From contig JBQTII010000016.1 in the NCBI GenBank assembly GCA_052388275.1, positions 1-16,458 on the forward strand: a stretch of 16,458 nucleotides of DNA, written 5' to 3'. The translations under genes and the position numbers were made by a program. Position 1 is the first letter of the stretch. Each line of letters begins with the position of its first letter. The notes beneath the pieces were generated by a model. That model was given only the letters and a program-made list of their open reading frames with translations. It did no database searches and had not been told where the DNA came from. This document shows positions 7,644 to 13,929 of the stretch, one piece after another. Source of the DNA: JBQTII01 sp052388275. Its GTDB lineage: Bacteria; Actinomycetota; Actinomycetes; Sporichthyales; Sporichthyaceae.

Positions 7644-9275
7644 TCAGAATCCGCGCATGGGCAGCAGCCCGATGATGGATTCCAGTGGGGAGCGGTCCTG
7701 CGCCGGTGGCGGATCGGGGGCGGGTACCGCAGGACTGGTCAGACTCGATGCGCCGTAGGTCTGCAGGCCGGGGCGCGGCTTGGACAGCGCCTTGCAGGTC
7801 ACGTCCGCGGTGGTCCCGGAACGCCTGGCCGGCAGCGCGCCGTCGAGCAGGTAGGCGGCAATGATGTCCTCGATGCAGGTGTTGCCGTTCAGCGACCCGG
7901 AGTGCGTGGTGGCGCCGGACTCGGCGATGAGCCGGGAGGCGGGGAACAGCGAGCGCACGGCCAGGGCCCCCGCGTACGGGGTGGCGGCATCGAGCGTGGC
8001 ATTGATGATCAGGATCGGCGGGACGGCACTGCCGTCGATCGGCAGCGGGGTGCCGGGCGCCGCGGGCCAGTACAGGCAGGCGGTGTTGAACCAGGTGTTC
8101 GCCCAGGTGAGCAGCGGCGCCTTTGCCGCGGTGGCGAAGGCGTCCGGGCGCCAGGTGTTGCGGTAGGAGGCCGGCCAGGCCTTGTCGGTGCACTGCACGG
8201 CGTTGTAGACCGCGAACAGGTTGTCGTCGGAGTCCTGCGCTCCGGAGAGCGCGACCTTGAGCTCGCTCATGTCCTTGTTGTGCACCCAGCGGGCGAAGGC
8301 ACCGGCGGACTCGGACCACAGGAACTCGGCGTACATCGTGCGGGTGAAGACGTCGGTCCAGTCGTTGGCGTCGACGCCCTGGGCCGGTTGCTGCTGCAGT
8401 TTCCTCAGCACGGCGTAGAACTTCTTACGTACCGTCTTGGGGGTGGAGCCGAGGTCGTAGGTGCGCTGGTGGCGGGCGACCCAGCCGAAGAACTCGCTGG
8501 CGGCCTTCTCGAACGCGCGGTCCTGCGCGAGCTGGGCCTGGTACCAGACTCGGCCGGGGTGCACATTTCCGTCCAGCACCATGCGCTTGACCCGGGCCGG
8601 GAACATGCTGGCGTACACCTGGCCGAGGTAGGTGCCGTAGGAGAAGCCGTACCAGGTGATCTGGTCCACGCCCAGCGCCTGGCGCAGCGCGTCGATGTCG
8701 CGGGCGCTGTCAGTGGTCTTCATGTGCTCCAGCAAGGTGCCGTGCTTGCGGCCGCAGGCGGCCGCGTACTTCTTCGAGCGTGCCAGCCACGCCTTCTCAC
8801 TCGCCGTCAGCGAGGCGCCTTGGCGGGCAGGTACGTAGGCCGGGCGTTTGCCGGTGCCGTAGTCGGAGTCGCAGGAGATCGCCGGCCGGGAATCGCCGAC
8901 CCCGCGGGGGTCGAAGCCGATCCAGTCATATCCGGCGGCGCCGGGGACGGCGGAGCCGAGGCTGGAGAGCCCCAGGCCGCTTGCGCCAGGACCGCCGGGG
9001 TTGCCGATGGCCACGCCCTGATACTTTTCGCCCCGCTCGGCCTTGGTCCGCGACACCGCCAGTGTGATCTGCTTTCCCGCCGGTTTGGACCAGTCCATCG
9101 GCACGCTCAGGAATCCGCACTGGTCGGCGGCGACGCTGAAGGAGGCGCAGCTGCCGAAGTCGATCGAGAAGGCCGACGGGGCGGCCGGGCTCGCCTGGGC
9201 CGGTCCCAGTGCGACCACTCCGGCGGTGCCGACGAGCAGTGCACTCGCCAGCGCAGGTACAGCGGTACGCAACAT
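7644..9275 (-). CDS. exported TAP-like serine peptidase (alpha/beta hydrolase, S33 type), paralog 1
   Basis: This 543-aa secreted alpha/beta hydrolase belongs to the family of Streptomyces tripeptidyl aminopeptidase / SlpD-SlpE and mycobacterial Hip1/CaeA. A Sec-type signal peptide covers residues 1-28, with likely cleavage after GPAQA. There is no lipobox. The oxyanion segment is GNPGGPGASG (91-100), followed by IGFDPRGVGDS. The nucleophile is Ser212 in GFSYGTYLG. The TAP-like C-terminal domain supplies Asp429 (NATLDAATPY) and His458 (GATTHSG). Eight cysteines (43, 53, 135, 174, 362, 400, 467, 494) match those of the three paralogs. The tail beyond residue 500 is Pro/Ser-rich. The ATG follows GGGGGA by 3-4 nt. 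It lies between paralog 2 (46 bp upstream) and the C-S lyase (25 bp downstream), a probable three-gene operon. The expected activity is removal of N-terminal peptides from extracytoplasmic substrates; the exact substrate is unknown. Confidence 0.9.
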   Translation of the reverse strand: MLRTAVPALASALLVGTAGVVALGPAQASPAAPSAFSIDFGSCASFSVAADQCGFLSVPMDWSKPAGKQITLAVSRTKAERGEKYQGVAIGNPGGPGASGLGLSSLGSAVPGAAGYDWIGFDPRGVGDSRPAISCDSDYGTGKRPAYVPARQGASLTASEKAWLARSKKYAAACGRKHGTLLEHMKTTDSARDIDALRQALGVDQITWYGFSYGTYLGQVYASMFPARVKRMVLDGNVHPGRVWYQAQLAQDRAFEKAASEFFGWVARHQRTYDLGSTPKTVRKKFYAVLRKLQQQPAQGVDANDWTDVFTRTMYAEFLWSESAGAFARWVHNKDMSELKVALSGAQDSDDNLFAVYNAVQCTDKAWPASYRNTWRPDAFATAAKAPLLTWANTWFNTACLYWPAAPGTPLPIDGSAVPPILIINATLDAATPYAGALAVRSLFPASRLIAESGATTHSGSLNGNTCIEDIIAAYLLDGALPARRSGTTADVTCKALSKPRPGLQTYGASSLTSPAVPAPDPPPAQDRSPLESIIGLLPMRGF

Positions 9276-9321
9276 GGGTCCCCCGGATCTGAGTGCTCGT
9301 TGGGTCAGGTCGAGCTTAGAA

Positions 9322-10950
9322 TCACCGGCGCCACATGACGGGTATGCCGTTCAGGAGCGATTCGAACGGCTCCGGGGCGCCGATGAAGGACCCGAGCAGG
9401 CCCTGCGGCAGGCTGCGCTCGACGACCGACGGCTCGGGGAAGGGCTTGCGGTCGCACTCGAAGTCGGAGACCTGCCCGGCCTTGCGCTGCGGGAGCGAGC
9501 CGTCGAGCAAGTAGTCCGCGATGACGTTGTCGATGCAGGCGTTGCCGTCGAACACCGACGAGTGCGTGGTCGCGCCGACCTCGGCCAGCAGCACCGCGGT
9601 CGGGAACTCCTTGCGCACCGCCAGCGCACCGGAGTACGGCGTGGCGCCGTCCAGGGTCTGCTGGACCATCAGAATCGGGATCTTGACCTTGGACCCCTGC
9701 ACCGCCGGGGTGGAGCCGGCCGGTACCGGCCAGAAGGTGCACGGCGCGGAGAACCAGAAGCTGCCCCAGGTGCTGGTCGGGGCGGTCTTGGCGAGGTCGA
9801 AGGCGTCGTTGCGAACCTTGTCGTAGGAGCGCGGGAACTTCCCGTCGCTGCACAGGGTGGTGTTGAACGCGGCGTAGCTGTTGTCGTCGGTGGGGTCGTT
9901 CAGGATCGTGTTGACCCGATCCAGGAACGCGAAGTCACCGGCAACGGCGTCGGCAAACGCGGCCGCGATCGGGACCCACAGGTTCTCGCTGTAGGCCCCG
10001 GTGAGGAAGACATCGGCGAGTTCGGAAGGCCCGATCGCCCCGACCGGTTCCTTGGTGAGCGCTTCGATGAGGTCGGCGTAGGTCGCCTTCACCTCGGACT
10101 GGGTCGCCCCGGTCATGTAGGTGGCATTGCGATCGGCGATCCAGGTGAAGAACTCGTCCAGGACGATCTGGAAGGCCTCGGTCTGTGAGCGACCGCCGTC
10201 GCCGTAACCGCCGTAGGTCGGCTCGACGCTGCCGGACAGCACGAGGCGGCGGATCTTGTCCGGGTAGCGCGTGGCGTAGGTCTGGCCGAGGAAGGTGCCG
10301 TAGGAGAAGCCGAAGAAATTGATCTGTTTCTCACCGAGCGCCACGCGCAGCGCGTCCATGTCCTTGATGGTGTCGATCGTGCGCATGTGTTCGATGATCG
10401 GCCCGTTGTTGTCGGCGCAGGCCTTCGCGAATCTCTTGGTCCGGGCCAGCCAGGCCAGTTCGTTGGGCGCGCGAACCCCGATGCTCTTCGGGGTGTAGGC
10501 CGGGCGCGGCCCGGCCGCATAGTCCGGGATGCACGAGACTCGGGGGCTGCTGGCGCCGACGCCGCGGGGGTCGAAGCCGATCCAGTCGTACTGGCGCCCG
10601 ACGTTATTGGGCACGGCCTGCGGCAGGATCGCCGGGAACACCAGTCCGGAGCCGCCCGGGCCGCCCGGGTTGACCAGCATGACGCCCTGACGCTTCTCGG
10701 TCGCCTTCACCCGCGAGACCGCGACCTTGATCTGCTCACCGCGCGGCTTGCTCCAGTCCAGGGGAACCGACAGGAACCCGCATTCTGCGCCGACGCCGGA
10801 CAGCGTCTCGTCCGTGCAGGGGCCGAAGTCGATGCTCACCGCGCCCGGAGCCGCCTCGGCCGCCAGGGCGGCGCCGCCGGTTGTGGCCGCCACCGTCACA
10901 CCGCTGACGGCCTTCAGTCCTGCGGTCGCGACCGCTACCACGTTACGCAT
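9322..10950 (-). CDS. exported TAP-like serine peptidase, paralog 2
   Basis: This is a 542-aa paralog of the next gene, and by eye the closest pair in the cluster (for example CGFLSVPLDWSKP against CGFLSVPMDWSKP). The start is placed at ATG 10950 (MRNVVAVATAG), which gives a clean signal peptide and a length equal to paralog 1; GGGTGG lies just upstream. An in-frame start at 11049 would add 33 charged residues without a signal character. Signal cleavage is probably near residues 30-33 (ALAAEA). Motifs: oxyanion VNPGGPGGSG (93-102), GFDPRGVGAS, nucleophile Ser216 in GFSYGTFLG, Asp434 in QTLDGATPYS, His463 in GATTHSS. The eight cysteines are at 45, 57, 140, 178, 367, 404, 472 and 499. A 157-bp upstream gap holds an inverted repeat and probably this operon's promoter region. 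Function as for paralog 1; substrate unknown. Confidence 0.9.
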   Translation of the reverse strand: MRNVVAVATAGLKAVSGVTVAATTGGAALAAEAAPGAVSIDFGPCTDETLSGVGAECGFLSVPLDWSKPRGEQIKVAVSRVKATEKRQGVMLVNPGGPGGSGLVFPAILPQAVPNNVGRQYDWIGFDPRGVGASSPRVSCIPDYAAGPRPAYTPKSIGVRAPNELAWLARTKRFAKACADNNGPIIEHMRTIDTIKDMDALRVALGEKQINFFGFSYGTFLGQTYATRYPDKIRRLVLSGSVEPTYGGYGDGGRSQTEAFQIVLDEFFTWIADRNATYMTGATQSEVKATYADLIEALTKEPVGAIGPSELADVFLTGAYSENLWVPIAAAFADAVAGDFAFLDRVNTILNDPTDDNSYAAFNTTLCSDGKFPRSYDKVRNDAFDLAKTAPTSTWGSFWFSAPCTFWPVPAGSTPAVQGSKVKIPILMVQQTLDGATPYSGALAVRKEFPTAVLLAEVGATTHSSVFDGNACIDNVIADYLLDGSLPQRKAGQVSDFECDRKPFPEPSVVERSLPQGLLGSFIGAPEPFESLLNGIPVMWRR

Positions 10951-11011
10951 GCCACCCACCCTGTCCTCGCCTCGATCACCTGGCCGCATCCTAGGTCGGC
11001 CGCTCGGATCT

Positions 11012-11061
11012 GGTGGGGAGATGGCTGAAATCTGTGGATAACCGGACACAGTTCCCCCACC
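11012..11061. promoter_or_regulatory. nested inverted repeat containing an exact DnaA-type box
   Basis: In the 157-bp gap upstream of paralog 2, GGTGGGG (11012-11018) is inverted at 11055-11061. Inside it CTGTG (11032-11036) is inverted at 11047-11051. The inner arm contains TGTGGATAA (11033-11041), the complement of the consensus DnaA box TTATCCACA. The structure could be an operator or an mRNA leader hairpin for the downstream - strand genes. One isolated box is not an origin. The box and repeats are seen directly; any regulator is unknown. Confidence 0.4.
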
Positions 11062-11107
11062 GTTCGCAGCCGCACCCCGATTGGGGAGGGAGGTTGGCGG
11101 GTTCGGG

Positions 11108-12838
11108 TCAGCGCGCGGGGCGGGCGCCGGCGATGACCCGCAGCCGCAGCGCCAGGGCCATCAGCGCGCGGCGTTCGGCTTCGGGCAACTGCGCGGTCCG
11201 CGCCCGCCAGGTGCTCAGGTTCGATCGTCCGGAGGACCCCAGCAGCTCCCGAAGCATCTGCGCCGCCAGGGGGTCGGTCACAGTCTCGGGAATCGGCAAC
11301 GGCAGCCCTGGGCAGGACAGATCGACCCCGGCCCCGGCCAATCGCACCGGCAGCGTCCCGGAGCGCAGGAACTCGAAGGTCGGAGTGTCAGTGCACTCAT
11401 TTCCGGCGAAGGTCGCAGTGTGGCCGGTCGTCTCGCTGTCCACGATCAGGGACGAGCGGGGGAACGCCAGTCGAACGTTGAGGCTGTTGATCAGCGGGGT
11501 CGTCGGATCGACGGCGGTGCTGGTCAGCAGCAGCGGCGGTGCGAGGGAGCCGTCGACCGCGGCGAGTTCGCCCGGGAAGGGCCAGGTACGGCACGGCAGG
11601 AAGTTCAGGTAGTAACCCCACGTGCTCAGCGGTGCGAGGGTGGCGGTGGCCGTCGCGTCGGTGCGGAAGCTCGCGTAGTCGTCGGGCCACGGGTAGTCGG
11701 TGCACTCGACCCCGAAGAACAGCGCCAGTGCGCCGCCGTTGTCCACCGGCGCGTCGGGGTCCGGGGCGTAAAGGGCCTCGAGGGGACCGAAGTCGCCGCG
11801 GGTGGCCGCAGCGAAGACATCGGCGGACATCGTCCACAGGAACTGGGCGTAGGTGGCGAAGAAGATCACGTCGACGAACTCGGTCGGCCCGACGAGCTCG
11901 GTGGGCGCGGCCGCGAGCTTGCGTTCGATCTCGAGGTAGGCCTGCTCGACACCGGCGGCGTCGGCTGCGATGCCGTACGTGTCGTTGTTGTCCGCGATCC
12001 AGGCGAAGAACTCCCGGCGCGCCGCATCCGCGCCCACCGCCCGATCCCGCAGATTCTGATACCCTGTCACCGCGGAGTCGACGTTGGCATCGAGCACGAA
12101 GCGTCCGGTGCGCGCCGGGTATTGGGTGGAATAGAGCTGACCCAGGTAGGTGCCGTAGGAGAAGCCGACGAAGTTCAGGGCGGGGGCACTGAGCGCCGTG
12201 CGGATCGCGTCCATGTCGCGCACGACATTGACGCTGCGCAGAAACGCGAGGTCTGCGCCACTGTCCCGGGCGCAATCGGCGGCCACGTCTTCGTACTCGC
12301 GGACGTAGTACGCCTCGTTGGCGCCGGGCGGGGAGTCAAGGCCGACGACCGGCTCGTAGGACGGGTAACCGTCGGCGAACGCGTCGGTGTTGCAGGACAG
12401 CAGGGGCTCACTCGCCCCGACCCCGCGCGGGTCGAAGCCGATCACGTCATAGCGGGCCAGCAGGTCCTCGGGCAGTAGCTGGGCGAAGAAGGCGGGAGCC
12501 TCCAGCCCCGTCCCGCCGGGCCCGCCGAAGTTCACCATCAGCGCGCCGAGTTGCTCGGCCGCGGGGGCGGTGGCCCGCAGCCGGGAGATCGCCACCCCGA
12601 TCTGGCGGGATTCGGGGTCGGCGTAGTCGAGGGGGACCGCAAGCGTTGCGCATTCGACCACGGCGGGGCCGCCGGGCTGCAGGTCGTCGGCGCAGGGGGT
12701 CCACGCCAGGGATTCACCTGCGGGCGTGATTTCGGTGGGGGCAGCGGGTTCGGCACCGGCCGGTGCGCTGACCGTCAGGCTGACGCTGGTAGCCAGGGCG
12801 ATCGCCCCGGCCAGGGCGGTGCGACGACGGTTCGACAT
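11108..12838 (-). CDS. exported TAP-like serine peptidase, paralog 3 (divergent, C-terminally extended)
   Basis: This 576-aa member of the same secreted TAP-like hydrolase family has an Arg-rich N-terminus (SNRRRTALAG) and signal peptide, with likely cleavage after SAPAGA at residue 29. The three arginines allow Sec or perhaps Tat export. Motifs: nucleophile Ser227 (GFSYGTYLG), Asp444 (STAVDPTTP), His473 (TTGHTATF), and eight cysteines at 49, 63, 149, 189, 379, 416, 482 and 509. The oxyanion segment reads VNFGGPGGTG, with Phe where the paralogs have Pro. About 65 residues follow the last cysteine, with a basic, helix-prone end rich in Arg, Ala and Leu; this tail is absent in paralogs 1 and 2. 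The ribosome binding site before ATG 12838 is weak. The 54-bp gap to rarD is AT-rich and may hold a promoter. Probably active; substrate unknown. Confidence 0.88.
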   Translation of the reverse strand: MSNRRRTALAGAIALATSVSLTVSAPAGAEPAAPTEITPAGESLAWTPCADDLQPGGPAVVECATLAVPLDYADPESRQIGVAISRLRATAPAAEQLGALMVNFGGPGGTGLEAPAFFAQLLPEDLLARYDVIGFDPRGVGASEPLLSCNTDAFADGYPSYEPVVGLDSPPGANEAYYVREYEDVAADCARDSGADLAFLRSVNVVRDMDAIRTALSAPALNFVGFSYGTYLGQLYSTQYPARTGRFVLDANVDSAVTGYQNLRDRAVGADAARREFFAWIADNNDTYGIAADAAGVEQAYLEIERKLAAAPTELVGPTEFVDVIFFATYAQFLWTMSADVFAAATRGDFGPLEALYAPDPDAPVDNGGALALFFGVECTDYPWPDDYASFRTDATATATLAPLSTWGYYLNFLPCRTWPFPGELAAVDGSLAPPLLLTSTAVDPTTPLINSLNVRLAFPRSSLIVDSETTGHTATFAGNECTDTPTFEFLRSGTLPVRLAGAGVDLSCPGLPLPIPETVTDPLAAQMLRELLGSSGRSNLSTWRARTAQLPEAERRALMALALRLRVIAGARPAR

Positions 12839-12892
12839 GTACCGAGCGTGATAATTCGGACCTATCCGGTCAAGATGAATAATTCACACGTA
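12839..12892 (-). promoter_or_regulatory. AT-rich gap with direct repeat, possible promoter of paralog 3
   Basis: This short stretch is strikingly AT-rich for the window. ATAATTC occurs twice (12851-12857 and 12879-12885). On the - strand TTGACC (12873-12868) resembles a -35 box, but no -10 element lies at a standard distance, so the promoter call is weak. Confidence 0.3.
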
Positions 12893-13816
12893 TCACCCGA
12901 CGCCTTGGCCCGCCGTCACTGCGAACGGGCGGCGGCGGTTGCGCAGGCTGTCGAGGGTGAACAGGACCAGGGCCGCCCACACCAGGGCGAACCCGGCCAG
13001 GCGCGCCGGGGGCAGCGGTTCGTGGCGCACCAGGACCCCGATGGCGAACTGGATCGTCGGCGCGAGGTACTGCAGCATCCCGATCGTGGTCAGCGCGATC
13101 CGCCCGGCCGCACCGGCGAACAGCAGCAGTGGGACGGCCGTGGCAACCCCGGCGCTGATCAGCAGCAGCGAATGATCGTGGCCCTGGGCGGTGAAGGTCC
13201 CCGAGCCCGTCGCCGCGATCGCGGCCAGAAACAGCAGCGCGGGCAGGAGCAGGTAGGCGGTTTCGACGGTGAGCCCCTCCAGGGCGCCCACCCCGATGGT
13301 CTTCTTGATCAGCGAGTACGCGCTGAACGTCGCGGCCAGGAACAGCGCGATCCACGGGGGACGCCCGTAGTCCACGGTCAGTACCAGGACTCCGGTGGCG
13401 GCGACGGCAATCGCGGCCCACTGCCCGGCGCGCAGTCGTTCGCCGAGCACCACCACGGCCACCGCGACGGTGACCAGCGGGTTGATGTAGTACCCGAGGG
13501 CGGTCTCGAGGACGTGATCGTGGTTGACCGACCAGATGTAGACCAGCCAGTTCGACCCGATCAGGACCGCGGCAAGGGCAAGCATCCGCAGCGCACGAGG
13601 GTTGGCGCGCAGGGCCCGCAGGCGCCTACGTGCCGCGTTGCCGCGGCGCCGGCCGAGCCAGATCAGTCCAGCGGAGAAGGCCACCGACCATACGACGCGG
13701 TGGGCGAGGACCTCCATCGAGGTTGCCGGTTGCAGGTACGGCCAGTACAGGGGGAAGAGCCCCCACAGCAGGTACGCCCCGACGCCGTACACAAGCCCGC
13801 GGCGGTCGATGGTCAC
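12893..13816 (-). CDS. rarD: RarD-type EamA/DMT family transporter
   Basis: This 307-aa inner-membrane protein of the drug/metabolite transporter superfamily has two EamA repeats and about ten predicted TM helices. RarD hallmarks are the opening GLVYGVGAYLLWGLFPLYWPYL, the segment HRVVWS near residue 40, SNWLVYIWSVNHDHVLETALGYYINPL (about 108-134), and LQYLAPTIQFAIGV in the second half. Length is normal for RarD. The biochemical substrate of RarD proteins is not established; the name comes from a chloramphenicol-related annotation in Gram-negatives, and amino-acid or metabolite export is a common guess. The GTG at 13816 has no ribosome binding site, but a TANNNT box sits 7 nt upstream, suggesting a leaderless transcript. 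It separates paralogs 3 and 4 of the peptidase cluster. Confidence 0.92.
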   Translation of the reverse strand: MTIDRRGLVYGVGAYLLWGLFPLYWPYLQPATSMEVLAHRVVWSVAFSAGLIWLGRRRGNAARRRLRALRANPRALRMLALAAVLIGSNWLVYIWSVNHDHVLETALGYYINPLVTVAVAVVVLGERLRAGQWAAIAVAATGVLVLTVDYGRPPWIALFLAATFSAYSLIKKTIGVGALEGLTVETAYLLLPALLFLAAIAATGSGTFTAQGHDHSLLLISAGVATAVPLLLFAGAAGRIALTTIGMLQYLAPTIQFAIGVLVRHEPLPPARLAGFALVWAALVLFTLDSLRNRRRPFAVTAGQGVG

Positions 13817-13823
13817 GACAACG

Positions 13824-13852
13824 ACAGTACGTCTGCGTACCGGGCCCGTCGA
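13824..13852 (-). promoter_or_regulatory. candidate leaderless promoter of rarD
   Basis: On the - strand TACTGT (13829-13824) fits an actinobacterial -10 box (TANNNT) and ends 7 nt before the GTG start. TCGACG (13852-13847), 17 nt further upstream, is a partial -35 match. No Shine-Dalgarno sequence exists in those 7 nt. The pattern is that of leaderless mRNAs, common in actinobacteria, but it is short and could be chance. Confidence 0.4.
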
Positions 13853-13929
13853 CGCGATTACGCGCAGGTGCGAGCGAGCTCACCTCCTTGCGTCCGGGTC
13901 ACTGCCGGGGTCCCTGGCTCGTCGCCCAT

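Noticed and set aside
11012..11061. A replication origin at the DnaA-type box
   Set aside because: Only one box is present, there is no AT-rich unwinding region, and neither dnaA, dnaN nor gyrase genes are nearby.
11075..11086. CCCC-GATT-GGGG hairpin after paralog 3 as a terminator
   Set aside because: The stem is only 4 bp with no T-run; it is expected by chance in GC-rich DNA.
13904..13918. GCCGGG-GTC-CCTGGC hairpin after paralog 4 as a terminator
   Set aside because: On the transcribed - strand one stem pair becomes A-C, the stem is only six positions, and no T-run follows.
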